DNA of 64,000 nucleotides from Methanoculleus frigidifontis (GTDB taxonomy: Archaea > Halobacteriota > Methanomicrobia > Methanomicrobiales > Methanoculleaceae), in contig NZ_VCYH01000005.1 in the NCBI RefSeq assembly GCF_030464345.1, positions 1 through 64,000 of the forward strand, written 5' to 3'. Numbering within the stretch: the stretch's first letter is position 1; each line of letters starts with the position of its first letter. Made by a program: the position numbers and the translations under genes. Positions 33,258 to 42,389 of this stretch are shown in pieces. Below the pieces are notes generated by a model. The model ran no database searches. It saw only the letters and a list, made by a program, of their open reading frames with translations, and was not told where the DNA came from.

Positions 33258-35372
33258 TTATCCCGGTGAAGGGGGCACCTGCCTTTGCAGCCTGGCTATC
33301 TCTTCGACCAGCACCCGGTATGCCCGGCGGTCTTCGGTGACATCCTCGTAGGTGACGTGCTCTGTGCCGTCGCAGAGTTCCACCGGACGGAAGAGGATCG
33401 CTTTCTCTTCGCCGCTCTTGCACCGGACCGAGAAGGTCCGGGGACGGGGTGCGCCCCTGCTGTTCTCCTCCCGGTCTGCCTTCCAGGCGGCGATCGCCTC
33501 GCGGCGGTATGCCGCGTCCGGGAACGCCTGCCGGAACCACTCCCGCCCGGTGGGGATATCCGCGAGTGTGTAGCCGAAAAGGTCGGTGAATGCCCGGTTG
33601 AGGAAGGAGTAGCGGCCGTCGCTCTCGATGATGGCGGCGGCGACGGGGGAGGAGTCGATCACGTCCCGGAACCGCGCCTCGCTGCGGCGGAGCCGGTTCT
33701 CGGTCTGCCGCCGGGCGAGGGCGATGGAGGCCTGCTGGAGGAAGAGTTCGATCACCTGCCGGTGCTCGAGCACCTCCCCGGGCGGGAGGAAGATGCCGGC
33801 TATCCCGAAGAGCCGGTTCGCCCAGGCCAGCCGGATGCTGCTCAGCTTCCCGATGTTGAACCTTGAGAGGATGGCATCGCAGATCTCCTCCGGGATCTGC
33901 CGGAAGCAGACATCATAAATCGGCCAGCCACTCGCCTCCGATGTGGGGCGGAAGATGTGCTCCCGCGATGTGAAGAGTGCTGGAAGGGCTTCACCGTACG
34001 GGGCGCCGAAGAGATCCCCGATGGGAAAGGCCATGCCGACGATATCAAACCCCAGTGACTGTTTCAGCCCTTCCCGGAAGTTTTCATCGGCGATCGCCTG
34101 CATGAAGAACTGCCAGTTGCCCTCGTCGTAGGAGACGACGAAGACCCGGGCATCAGGAATGAGTTCGTCGATCCGATCGGCAACGTACTGGTAGAGATCC
34201 GCTTCCGCCGGCATATCGACGAGTTCCATCGCGGTCCGGGAGAGGAACAGCAGATTCCTGACCTGTTCCTGTTCGCGTTCGAGGCTCTGCCTGAGGCTGT
34301 CGTCGGCGATCTTCCTGTCGATTGCAATTGCAGCCTGCCGTATGAATGCCTCGATGAGATCCCTGTTCGGGAGATTTGCGCCGCTGGAAAGGGAGATTAC
34401 GACGTCGCCGACGATCCTCGCCTTGGAGACCAGCCCCATCAGGCAGGAGTCGATGCCCCCTGCAATCTCCTTGATCTGCCGGCAGATCTCTTCGGGAACC
34501 TGCATGTGCAGGAGCCGATACAGCGGCGGAGTCCTGACCAGCGTCTGATACTGAATGAGGGCTGCGGTATCAGCCGTGCTGATGGGAAAGGTCATACCCT
34601 CTAGCTTCACTCCCATGAGCCGGTGCATAGTATCCAGGGCGATAGGGTTCCCGACAACACTTTTAAGAACGAGGTTCTGGTTCGATTCGTCGAGGATGCC
34701 GACCCACACCAGGAATCCGGGAGCAAGGGAGTATACCTGTAGTGCGACGTATTCGTAGATGTCGTCTCCTTCTCCCATGTCTCTGAAATCCCTGCCGGTT
34801 CTGGCGAGAAACTCCATATTCCGGACATACTGCTTGCGCTCGGTAATATCTTCGAGGACGAGCGTTGCGCCCGTCTCCCCGTCGTCGAAGGTCGTCGGAA
34901 TTGCCTGCATCTGGTAGAAGAAGTCCTTCCCGTCACTCCGGTAGCGAAGGTCGGTGACAACCTGCTCGCGCTCGAGCCCCTCGATGACGGCGATCGCCTC
35001 AGGGCTGGAGATGACCGGGAGCGCCGCCTCCTCGAGCGTCAGTCCGATCAGGTCGTCCTTCGAGCGGCGGAGAGCCCGAAGGCACTGGTCGTTGACCTGA
35101 ACGATCCGCCCTGTTTCGTCCAGGATGAGGATCAGGTTCTTCGTGAAGCAGAGAAAGGCGGACATCGGCACGCGCTGGGCGAGCGAGTAGACCTTGGCGT
35201 TGCCGATGCTCCGGACGTCGACCCTGCCGGCGATCTGCAGGATCTCAAGGCGCTTGGCGGCTGAACCTCTGGTCGCCCCGATCTGCTTCGCCACGTCCGT
35301 GATCGTCATGCCCTTCGGCCGGAACCGGAGAGCACGAAGGATCCGCGTCTGGATATCGTGCTCTTCCTGCAT
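33258..35372 (-). CDS. HTH-PAS one-component sensor 2 (PAS-GAF-GAF-PAS)
   Basis: This protein has 704 residues from ATG 35372 (MQEEHDIQTRILRALRF). Residues 1-75 are the same winged helix and linker as sensor 1 (RPKGMTITDVAKQIGATRG, SLAQRVPMSAFL). A PAS domain (ILILDETGRIVQVND) follows, then two GAF-like domains separated by a helix: one from about 195 with RNMEFLARTGRDF, one from about 385 with RNLLFLSRTAMEL. A last PAS (AAAIIESDGRYSFLNRAF) and a short helix end the protein. No kinase or enzyme domain is present. The frame continues far upstream, but a TATA box (35403-35410) about 34 bases before ATG 35372 and alignment with its paralogues fix this start. Confidence 0.8.
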   Translation of the reverse strand: MQEEHDIQTRILRALRFRPKGMTITDVAKQIGATRGSAAKRLEILQIAGRVDVRSIGNAKVYSLAQRVPMSAFLCFTKNLILILDETGRIVQVNDQCLRALRRSKDDLIGLTLEEAALPVISSPEAIAVIEGLEREQVVTDLRYRSDGKDFFYQMQAIPTTFDDGETGATLVLEDITERKQYVRNMEFLARTGRDFRDMGEGDDIYEYVALQVYSLAPGFLVWVGILDESNQNLVLKSVVGNPIALDTMHRLMGVKLEGMTFPISTADTAALIQYQTLVRTPPLYRLLHMQVPEEICRQIKEIAGGIDSCLMGLVSKARIVGDVVISLSSGANLPNRDLIEAFIRQAAIAIDRKIADDSLRQSLEREQEQVRNLLFLSRTAMELVDMPAEADLYQYVADRIDELIPDARVFVVSYDEGNWQFFMQAIADENFREGLKQSLGFDIVGMAFPIGDLFGAPYGEALPALFTSREHIFRPTSEASGWPIYDVCFRQIPEEICDAILSRFNIGKLSSIRLAWANRLFGIAGIFLPPGEVLEHRQVIELFLQQASIALARRQTENRLRRSEARFRDVIDSSPVAAAIIESDGRYSFLNRAFTDLFGYTLADIPTGREWFRQAFPDAAYRREAIAAWKADREENSRGAPRPRTFSVRCKSGEEKAILFRPVELCDGTEHVTYEDVTEDRRAYRVLVEEIARLQRQVPPSPG

Positions 35373-35402
35373 AGCATTGTGAAGCGATGATAGCTTAACT
35401 GT

Positions 35403-35410
35403 ATTTATAT
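35403..35410 (-). promoter_or_regulatory. TATA box of HTH-PAS sensor 2
   Basis: On the minus strand ATATAAAT is centred about 34 bases before the ATG at 35372, giving a leader of roughly 10 bases. Confidence 0.55.
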
Positions 35411-35490
35411 CTTGCTTCTGGAGGTGACGGCAGAGCGGAAAGGAACCATTCATCATCTCATCGGTTCCATCTCCTCCGGAGATCAGGTCT

Positions 35491-36228
35491 ATGGAGATCC
35501 ACGATATCGTCACCATTGCCCAGGGAGCGCTTCCGATCATGAACCCGACCACCCCGGAGAAGGTGCTTGCCGCAGGAGAGGCTGCCGGTCTTTCTCCCGT
35601 CTCGCGGGTCGTTGAGGTCGGGTGCGGCAACGGCACGATCCTCGCCCTCTGGGGTGAGGGGTTCGGCATATCGGGGATCGGGATCGAGCAGCGGCGGCCG
35701 GCGTGCGAGACGGCGGAGCAGCTCTTCGCGGAGGCCGGGCTTGATACGAGGATCTCCGTGCTCTGCATGGACGGGCGCGATTTCGTGGCGGACGAGCTCT
35801 TCGACTGCGCTGTCTGCATTGGGGCATCGCATATCTGGAACGGTTTTGAGCCTGCGCTCCACGCGATGCTTGACCTGGTCCACGATGCGGGGACGATCGT
35901 CATGGGTGAGCGCTACTGGCGGCATGACGGGGCACCGCCGGAGTTTGCACGGGAATGGACGGAAGTCCTGACCGAGTACGAGGTCCTCCGGACGGTCAGG
36001 GATGCCGGGCTCGACCTCGCCGCCGTCGTGCGGGCGAGCGAAGACGATTGGGACCGCTACGAATCAGGGATCTGGCAGTCGCTCCTCGCATGGCTCGCCG
36101 CACACCCCGACCATCCGGACCGGGACGAACTTGCCGGCTATCTCCGGCAGATCCAGGACGAATACTTCGGGTACGGGCGCGAGCATATGGGCTGGGCGAT
36201 GTACGTGCTCGTGCCCGCAGCCGGCTGA
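35491..36228 (+). CDS. Class I SAM-dependent methyltransferase
   Basis: This 245-residue protein has a Rossmann methyltransferase core: motif I VVEVGCGNGTILALWGE near residue 40, an acidic strand end GIGIEQRRP near 62, CMDGRDFV near 90 and CAVCIGASHIWNG near 105. The C-terminal part (RASEDDWDRYESGIWQSLLAWL, YFGYGREHMGWAMYVL) has the bulky aromatic pattern of small-molecule methyltransferases. The substrate cannot be read from sequence. GGAGATC lies 6 bases before the ATG. It is divergent from sensor 2. Confidence 0.85.
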   Translation: MEIHDIVTIAQGALPIMNPTTPEKVLAAGEAAGLSPVSRVVEVGCGNGTILALWGEGFGISGIGIEQRRPACETAEQLFAEAGLDTRISVLCMDGRDFVADELFDCAVCIGASHIWNGFEPALHAMLDLVHDAGTIVMGERYWRHDGAPPEFAREWTEVLTEYEVLRTVRDAGLDLAAVVRASEDDWDRYESGIWQSLLAWLAAHPDHPDRDELAGYLRQIQDEYFGYGREHMGWAMYVLVPAAG

Positions 36229-36248
36229 TACCGGACGCCACCATAATC

Positions 36249-36256
36249 ATTATACC
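36249..36256 (+). promoter_or_regulatory. TATA box of the DUF72 gene (leaderless)
   Basis: CATTATAC is centred 28 bases before the ATG at 36280, with no ribosome site in between. Confidence 0.5.
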
Positions 36257-36279
36257 GCCGGTGTACCTGGATACCCGGC

Positions 36280-36957
36280 ATGGACGTCTACGTCGGGACG
36301 AGCGGATGGGCATACGAGTGGAACCCGGACGAGAGCCTCGAATGGGTCTCCGGGAAGTCGGGGCTGAACGCCATTGAACTGAACGCCAGTTTCTACCGTT
36401 TTCCTGAAGAAGAGACCGTTGCCGGATGGGCGGATGCCGGATCGGATCTCCGCTGGAGCGTCAAGGTGAACCGGTCGGTGACGCACCGGCACAAATTCAA
36501 CGAAAAAGCCCTCGATGTATGGAACCGGTTCGAAGACCGATACCGGCAGATGGACGACCTCATCGATTTTTATCTCTTCCAGGCGCCGCCGATGATGAGC
36601 GATCCCGATCGGTTCATCGCGTTTGCCGAGGAGACGGATCTCGACAAACGTTTCGCCCTCGAAGTCCGCAACCCCGATCTCCTCGGCGACGATGCGGCGT
36701 GCCGGGCGCTCGGCGAGGTCGCCACGCTCGTCTCGGTCGACTCTCCCGATTTTCAGGAGCGGATCTTCCCGGGCGATCGGCTGTACCTCCGGATGCACGG
36801 GCGAACCGCCTGGTACCACCATGACTATACGGAGGGCGAGCTCGCCGGAATCCGTGACAGGATCCGGGACACCGCCCCGCAGAGCGCCTATATATTCTTC
36901 AACAACAACCACGCCATGCTCAAGAACGCACAGGCGATGCGAAAACTCTTCACGTAA
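36280..36957 (+). CDS. DUF72 family TIM-barrel protein
   Basis: This 225-residue protein carries DUF72 hallmarks: MDVYVGTSGWAYEWNP, IELNASFYRFP, WSVKVNRSVTHRHK, FYLFQAPPMM, FALEVRNPDLL, LYLRMHGRTAWYHHDYT and IFFNNNHAMLKNAQAM. The fold is a TIM barrel related to sugar isomerases and endonuclease IV, but no reaction is proven. All conserved blocks are present. It converges with larC, only 9 bases away, and follows the methyltransferase gene by 50 bases with its own leaderless promoter. Confidence 0.85.
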   Translation: MDVYVGTSGWAYEWNPDESLEWVSGKSGLNAIELNASFYRFPEEETVAGWADAGSDLRWSVKVNRSVTHRHKFNEKALDVWNRFEDRYRQMDDLIDFYLFQAPPMMSDPDRFIAFAEETDLDKRFALEVRNPDLLGDDAACRALGEVATLVSVDSPDFQERIFPGDRLYLRMHGRTAWYHHDYTEGELAGIRDRIRDTAPQSAYIFFNNNHAMLKNAQAMRKLFT

Positions 36958-36966
36958 TGCGGGCGG

Positions 36967-38175
36967 TCATCCGCCGCCCGGCAGGCACCGTCTGACCGCC
37001 TCGTCGACGGCGCGAAGCGGCAGGTGCAGTTCCCGCGCGATGGCGGCGAGGTCGTCGTACTCGGGTTTTCGCGCAACGACCCTGCCGTCCAGCGTCGATG
37101 TCTTTATCTGCACCGGGAAGGTGCGGCCGCCGATGGTGACGGGGATACGTTCCTTTGACCGGTGCGCCACGACCTTCGGCACGTTGCAGATGCGCACGCC
37201 GAGAGTGCCGGTCTCGTCCATCAGTGCGGCGATCATCCGGTTGACGTCGGGTTCATGCACCATGACCGAAATAATCGAGACCGGCCGGTTCTTCTTCCCG
37301 ATCGCCTGGGTGACAAAGACGTCGATCGCCCCCTCGGCCATCATCCGCTCGATCGTATACCCGATCAGCTCGCCGGAGATGTCGTCGAGGTTCGTCTCCA
37401 GCATCACTACCCGGCGCCGCGGCACCGGTGCGGCCTCTCCTTCGACGACCCGCAGGACGTTCGGCTTCCCCGGCGTTCCCCTCGTGCCTGCACCGTAGCC
37501 GACCCGGACCGGGGTCATGGCCGGGTAGGGATCGACGACCTTCTCTGCGATCGCAGCGAGCATTGCCGCTCCGGTCGGCGTCGTCAGCTCTGTCTCCGCC
37601 GGGAGGGAGGTGTAGGGGAGGCGGTGCCGGCAGAGTACCTCCAGCGTCGCCGGAGCGGGGGCTGCAATCTCCCCGTGCGCCATCCTGATAACCCCGCCGC
37701 CGAGAGCGGGCGGCGTTGCATAGATGACGCCGTCGAGGAACCCATGGTCTTCGAGGATGAGCAGTGAGCCGAGGATATCGAAGATCGTGTCGACGGAGGC
37801 GATTTCGTGGAGGTGAAACCCGGTGCGGTGGAGTTTTGCCTCTGCGGCGATGAGATCGTCCAGCACCGCAAGCCCCCGGCTGCGTGCGCGTTCCGGCAGC
37901 CCGGCGGCGTCGGCCACCTCGAGGAGCGACTGCCTGAGATCGTCGCCGTTGCCGGAGCGCTCCTCTTCTATCCTGATATCGAGGCGGACGGCCGTGATCC
38001 CGCCGGCATCGACCTCCTCCGCGATGAACGAGAAATCCCGGCAGTGGCCGAGCCCGGCGATGGCTCCGGCCAGCGGGTCAAGGAGATCGGCAGAGTCCGT
38101 TAGGTCGATGAGGGAGGAGAGGAGCATATCTCCCGCTATTCCTGCGATCTTCGGGTCGATGACCAGCGCCTTCAT
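36967..38175 (-). CDS. larC: LarC nickel-pincer cofactor biosynthesis protein
   Basis: This 402-residue protein matches LarC (formerly DUF111): MKALVIDPKIAGIAGDMLL, FHLHEIASVDTIFDILGS, TPPALGGGVI, LTTPTGAAMLAAIA, VGYGAGTRGTPGKPNVLR, LETNLDDISGELIGYTIERM and a C-terminal basic/aromatic segment ending RRCLPGGG. LarC inserts nickel into the pyridinium thioester nucleotide in a CTP-dependent way to complete the lactate racemase cofactor. Neither larB, larE nor a larA-type enzyme is in the window. It follows the large unknown gene by 18 bases on the same strand, so the two are very likely one operon. Confidence 0.9.
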   Translation of the reverse strand: MKALVIDPKIAGIAGDMLLSSLIDLTDSADLLDPLAGAIAGLGHCRDFSFIAEEVDAGGITAVRLDIRIEEERSGNGDDLRQSLLEVADAAGLPERARSRGLAVLDDLIAAEAKLHRTGFHLHEIASVDTIFDILGSLLILEDHGFLDGVIYATPPALGGGVIRMAHGEIAAPAPATLEVLCRHRLPYTSLPAETELTTPTGAAMLAAIAEKVVDPYPAMTPVRVGYGAGTRGTPGKPNVLRVVEGEAAPVPRRRVVMLETNLDDISGELIGYTIERMMAEGAIDVFVTQAIGKKNRPVSIISVMVHEPDVNRMIAALMDETGTLGVRICNVPKVVAHRSKERIPVTIGGRTFPVQIKTSTLDGRVVARKPEYDDLAAIARELHLPLRAVDEAVRRCLPGGG

Positions 38176-38193
38176 GGTATCCGGAACGTGATG

Positions 38194-40038
38194 TTACGCC
38201 TCAGGCATCGGTTCGTTCAGGCGTGCGTAGACCTTCTGCGCGAGACCGGCGACCTCCGTTGCCGTCTCCCGTCCGCCGGGGATGGCGTTCGTCAGGTACG
38301 CTCCCGAAGCCGCCCGTTTCCCTGCCTCCGCAGCGTCCATGCCGACCAGGGCTGCCATGGCGGCCGGAACGGTGAGGTTAATGATCGTGTGCCCGATGTA
38401 CTGGAGCTCCTGCAGGAGGACGGCGCCGGCGAAGATCGCCGTTCCCATGTTCGGGTCGTCACGCCCCTTACCTTCAAGAACGTAGTCGGGGACGACTTTT
38501 GCGGTCAGGTTCTCGATATGGTACTGCTTCCCGTCGATGGTGATGTCATACGACGCTTTCGCATCGAATCCCCAGAATTTTGCGGTGAACTTGTCCGTCC
38601 GCCGCGCCTGGGGGGCGACCTCGGTGAACTTGAATTCGATCGATTTGCCGGTGAACGCGGAGAGGATAGCAGAACCGCGCTTCTCGACGTAGGCGAGGCG
38701 TTCGGCGTCGAGGGCGTGGGCGACGTCCTCGACCGACTTGCCCGCCTTCATCATCTCGTAGGTCCGCACCGCCCGGCGGTAGATCGCCCGGTCGCGGGCC
38801 GGCTCGCTTGCCAGGATACAGGCCGCGGTGACCGAACCCCGGGTGACCTGTTCGGCCTTCCGCGCGATGGTGTTGAGGGCGGTCAGGGCGATCTCCGGGT
38901 CGATGAACGACTCTTTCTTGTAGGTTTTAATGGTCTCCGCCGTCTTGTCGACGTCGCCGTTGTTCTTCACCATGAGCCGCAGCGCCGGGAGCGTGTCGCC
39001 TGCGAGGTGGCCGAGCGGCACGTTCACGGGACCTCCCGAGAACCCTGCACCGATCATCGCCGATTCCGCAAAGCCTGCAAAGATCTCGTTCATGGCCATC
39101 GACCCGATGACGGAGGGGCCGCCGATGTCTTTCAGGATCAGCCCGAAGTCGCCGACGATCTGGGCGGTGTCGTACTCCTCGCCCGTCCCCCGCATGTGGA
39201 GCTTTTCCGGGAGGCCGGCGGCTTCGACGGCACCCTTCCCTGCGAGGTAAGCGGAGTCGACCTTGCCGAACGAACCGAACTCTTCACCGAGGAGCGCATC
39301 GGGGTGGACGAGCTCCATGGTGACCGCCGATGCGATGAGGGCGGGCCAGAGCGGGTAGGGCGTGATCCCGGCACCGATCATGGCCTTCATCATCGCCTCG
39401 GTGCCGACCTTCGCCGCGTTCCGGGCGAGCTCAGGGATGTTGTAGTCCTCGCCGAGGGCGGCGTGGCCGTAGACGCCGCCGCCCGCCACAAACGGTGGGA
39501 GCACCAAACCGTCCACGCGGGTCAGTTTTTTGTCCATCAGCTCCTGGTATATCGCGAGGTACGCCGGGAAGGCGGGCACCCGGTGGGTGAACTTGTTCGT
39601 GGTCAGGGCGATCGCGCTTGTTCGCCCTGCTCCTGCGTGCATCCTGGCGATAGCGCCGAGTTTCCGGTTCCCGAGCGGCACCCCGGACCGGGCGCAGCTG
39701 CCGCTGAAGTAGGCGAGCGCTGCGACGATGAGGGCGGCGTTCTCGGGTGCGGCGCCTGCCCGTTTCGCCTCGCGGACGGCTTTTTCGATCACCATGTCGA
39801 GCGGCAGGTGCGGCGCCGCGGCGTCGAGCACCGCCATCCGGTCGAGGAGGTGCATCTCCGGCGCCCCGATACTGCAGAAGATATCCTCCGCAAGGGAGTT
39901 TGCTGCGCAGAATACGGGGATGACGAGTGCACCGTGTCCCCGGGTTGCCGCCTCCAGTTTATCGTTCGTCATATAATCGGGCTTGAAAGTTGTGGCGCTC
40001 ACCGTAGCGAGCAGCATCTTCTCTCTCTCTTCCGTCAT
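38194..40038 (-). CDS. Unrecognised 614-residue protein in operon with larC
   Basis: I do not recognise this protein. It starts at ATG 40038, 6 bases after a perfect GGAGGTG site, with a TATA box at 40083-40090, so it is probably well expressed. It is Ala/Gly-rich with no signal peptide or clear membrane helices. Possible functional segments include GHGALVIPVFCAANSLAEDI, HLLDRMAVLDAAAPHLP, ALAYFSGSCARSGVPLG, GRTSAIALTTNKFTHR, GGGVYGHAALGEDYNIPE and a small beta domain near residue 490 (FWGFDAKASYDITIDGKQYH). Several His and Cys residues sit in glycine-rich loops, which would suit a metal or cofactor site. The coupling to larC suggests a use of, or role in, the nickel-pincer cofactor, but that is inference. 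Confidence 0.7.
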   Translation of the reverse strand: MTEEREKMLLATVSATTFKPDYMTNDKLEAATRGHGALVIPVFCAANSLAEDIFCSIGAPEMHLLDRMAVLDAAAPHLPLDMVIEKAVREAKRAGAAPENAALIVAALAYFSGSCARSGVPLGNRKLGAIARMHAGAGRTSAIALTTNKFTHRVPAFPAYLAIYQELMDKKLTRVDGLVLPPFVAGGGVYGHAALGEDYNIPELARNAAKVGTEAMMKAMIGAGITPYPLWPALIASAVTMELVHPDALLGEEFGSFGKVDSAYLAGKGAVEAAGLPEKLHMRGTGEEYDTAQIVGDFGLILKDIGGPSVIGSMAMNEIFAGFAESAMIGAGFSGGPVNVPLGHLAGDTLPALRLMVKNNGDVDKTAETIKTYKKESFIDPEIALTALNTIARKAEQVTRGSVTAACILASEPARDRAIYRRAVRTYEMMKAGKSVEDVAHALDAERLAYVEKRGSAILSAFTGKSIEFKFTEVAPQARRTDKFTAKFWGFDAKASYDITIDGKQYHIENLTAKVVPDYVLEGKGRDDPNMGTAIFAGAVLLQELQYIGHTIINLTVPAAMAALVGMDAAEAGKRAASGAYLTNAIPGGRETATEVAGLAQKVYARLNEPMPEA

Positions 40039-40082
40039 TGCAAGCACCTCCTGTGTGGATATTTGAATCCTTGTCCGCCTCG

Positions 40083-40090
40083 TATAAATA
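40083..40090 (-). promoter_or_regulatory. TATA box of the unknown-larC operon
   Basis: On the minus strand TATTTATA lies about 48 bases before the ATG at 40038. The resulting leader of roughly 20-25 bases contains GGAGGTG (40045-40053). Confidence 0.6.
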
Positions 40091-40369
40091 GGTGCGGCTT
40101 TCGGCGCACCCCGGAAAGGTATCGGGAGGCATGTGGCGCTCCGCGGAGTCTGTGAGGCTGGAAAATACCTGTGTGCAATTTTTCCCGAAAATGGCACGAT
40201 TGTTTCCTGCCCTGGTCGATCGTTTCCCTCGATTTGCGGGAGGACGTGGTTCAAATGGGAAATTATTCATTTAAAACGCAATAATCGCCGAAATAAACGG
40301 TTAATAAAAAAGGATTGGCATAAATACTTGATGTTCCTTTTAATTGATCGGGGGCAGAACGCCCCCATT

Positions 40370-41833
40370 ATGAGAGGGATTGCGAACGCGTGTGTGAAAA
40401 TCACTCGCCTGACAGGCGTTTTTGCTCTTATGCTCTGTATGGGTTTACTCACGCAGGGTGCTCTGGCGGTGGAACCCACCCCGACACCTGTCTTGGACCC
40501 GCCCTCTGTCACCGTCAGTCCCGAGCAGATAACGGCGGGAGAGACGGTCACGATTTCTCTCGAAAATCTTCCGGATGCCAGCCAGCTCGCCATCCGGATC
40601 TCGTCGACCGTCGCCCTCTGCGGGGAAGAGACATTCGCCCTGAAAGCAACGAACCTCCGGGTGCCGTTCTCCCTCGATTCATCCCGCGTAAGCATTCAGG
40701 CGGAGCCCGTCACCGAAGCCGGGATCCAGGCCAGGATCGGGTGGCTGCCGATCAGCCTGAAGACCGACGGCGACGACGGCGTCGCCAGACTTACCCAGGG
40801 CACCGGCGATATATCGTCGGGAACTACCATCAGTCTCCTCTCGGTCTTCGGCACGGCGGTTCCGGGGGCTGAAAGCGTCGATCTCTTTCTGGATATCAGC
40901 GGCGTGAAGTACGGCGCAGAAGACTCCTCGCTCTCTTTCGGGCTCGAAGGTGTCGCAAACGGCAGTGCCGTCCTCCGGGTTTCGGTGAACGGGAGCGAGA
41001 TCGGCAGCCAGGAGATCATCATCGGCGACGGAGCGCCTGTTTTTCCCGAAGCGCCGGCTGCAGCGTTCTGTGCATCGCCCGAGAACGGCACCGCTCCCCT
41101 GACGGTCTCGTTCACCGACACCTCCACCGGCAGCCCGACGTCGTGGATCTGGGACTTTGGCGACGGAACGGGTTCGTCCGAGCAGCACCCGGTGCATACC
41201 TATACCGCACAGGGAACCTACACCATCTCCCTTGCAGCGAGCAACGCCGGCGGCAGCAACAGCACGACCCGGAGTAATTATATCACCGTCGCCGCTCCAC
41301 CGCTCTTCCTCTCCGCGCCGGCACTCACCCCTGCCCGGATCCCCACCGATTCGGACGGCGTCCCGGGAGTCGGAGAGACGGCAACCCTCTCCGTGAACCT
41401 TACCGGCGGCAGCGGTGATGCGGACGTCGCCGTTGATCTCTCACCCCTCGGCGGTTCTGTTGCAGTGCCGATGGTGTGGGAGGGCGGTGATCGCTGGACG
41501 ACGTCCGTATCCGCCGGGCAGCCGTCACCTCACGCCGGCGGTGCATACAGCCCCGTCGACCTCGTCGTGACCGCCACCGACAGGGGCAGCGGAGCGACCG
41601 CATCGGTCGCCGCCTCCCTGGTCGCCGTCCGGAACGGCGACGTCAATGAGGACGGACGGGTGACGCTCTACGATGCCACATACATCGGCCGTTCCCTGGT
41701 CGGCCTGCCGGGGTATACCGTGAGCACGCCCGCCGTCGGCGACGTCACGGGAGACGGCGTCCTCACCCTCGCGGACGCCATGTACCTGGCAAAGCATCTC
41801 CTCGGCGTGCCGGGATTTGAGGTTCTACGCTGA
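40370..41833 (+). CDS. Secreted PKD and dockerin domain protein
   Basis: This protein has 487 residues from ATG 40370; an ATG at 40331 is also possible. It begins with a signal peptide (GVFALMLCMGLLTQGALA), then a beta-rich domain of about 190 residues with a cohesin-like look (PPSVTVSPEQITAGETVTI). A PKD domain follows (FTDTSTGSPTSWIWDFGDGT, YTAQGTYTISLAASN near 300-370), then a second Ig-like stretch, and a C-terminal type I dockerin pair with calcium loops GDVNEDGRVTLYDATYIGR and GDVTGDGVLTLADAMYLAK. Dockerins normally bind cohesins to build surface complexes. A GGGGGC/GCCCCC hairpin (40350-40366) sits in the leader between a TATA box (40318-40327) and the ATG. Confidence 0.8.
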   Translation: MRGIANACVKITRLTGVFALMLCMGLLTQGALAVEPTPTPVLDPPSVTVSPEQITAGETVTISLENLPDASQLAIRISSTVALCGEETFALKATNLRVPFSLDSSRVSIQAEPVTEAGIQARIGWLPISLKTDGDDGVARLTQGTGDISSGTTISLLSVFGTAVPGAESVDLFLDISGVKYGAEDSSLSFGLEGVANGSAVLRVSVNGSEIGSQEIIIGDGAPVFPEAPAAAFCASPENGTAPLTVSFTDTSTGSPTSWIWDFGDGTGSSEQHPVHTYTAQGTYTISLAASNAGGSNSTTRSNYITVAAPPLFLSAPALTPARIPTDSDGVPGVGETATLSVNLTGGSGDADVAVDLSPLGGSVAVPMVWEGGDRWTTSVSAGQPSPHAGGAYSPVDLVVTATDRGSGATASVAASLVAVRNGDVNEDGRVTLYDATYIGRSLVGLPGYTVSTPAVGDVTGDGVLTLADAMYLAKHLLGVPGFEVLR

Positions 41834-41855
41834 GAGCAGGGAATGCCTCTGCTTT

Positions 41856-42353
41856 TTACTCTTCCATGTACAGCGCCTGGATCGCAATGACTTCAGTGCT
41901 ATCCCGCGCCTGTGCATACTCCTCAAGGGGGTCGCGGTTTACCTCCAGGAACCGGATGCCCCACCGGAACCGCCCCAGGATCTCTGCCGCTTGTTCCTGC
42001 TCACCCATAATGTACAGGGCGGCGGCCATCGCCTCCACCGAGGTGAGCTGGAACGGCCGGCCGAAGTTGACGGGGTTTGCCGCCACCAGAAACGGAAGCG
42101 CCCGCCGGTTCCGCCAGGCGGTCACCGCCCCGGTGTCGAGCACGTCCCAGGAACAGTCCAGTGCGGTGATGGACGGGAGGCGGCGGTCCGCAGGAGAGAC
42201 CGCCTGCTCTGCCGTGGGGTCGAGGAGCAGGGTCGAGCGTGGTATCTGCGAAAGGCGTGTGACGATGGTGACGAGACCGCGCTGCGCCAGCCTCTTCATG
42301 GTGCATTTCCGGGGATCGCAGGTGTTGTCGCGGTAGGCGTAGAGGGGTATCAT
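41856..42353 (-). CDS. tsr3: Tsr3-type rRNA aminocarboxypropyltransferase
   Basis: This 165-residue protein has the DUF367/Tsr3 sequence: an N-terminal MIPLYAYRDNTCDPRKCTMKRLA, LLLDPTAEQAVSPAD, ITALDCSWDV, RALPFLVAANPVNFGRPFQL, SVEAMAAALYIMGE and FRWGIRFLEVN. Tsr3 transfers the aminocarboxypropyl group of S-adenosylmethionine to a modified uridine of small-subunit rRNA in archaea and eukaryotes; it is absent from bacteria. All expected blocks are present. It is transcribed divergently from the deoxyribosyltransferase gene, 36 bases apart. Confidence 0.92.
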   Translation of the reverse strand: MIPLYAYRDNTCDPRKCTMKRLAQRGLVTIVTRLSQIPRSTLLLDPTAEQAVSPADRRLPSITALDCSWDVLDTGAVTAWRNRRALPFLVAANPVNFGRPFQLTSVEAMAAALYIMGEQEQAAEILGRFRWGIRFLEVNRDPLEEYAQARDSTEVIAIQALYMEE

Positions 42354-42389
42354 CTAACTTGTTATGATCTGACATCCCAGGTACTATCA

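Noticed and set aside
38188-40155. 655-codon plus-strand frame opposite the unknown larC-linked gene
   Set aside because: The minus-strand frame has a TATA box, a perfect ribosome site and protein-like composition; the plus frame has none of these.
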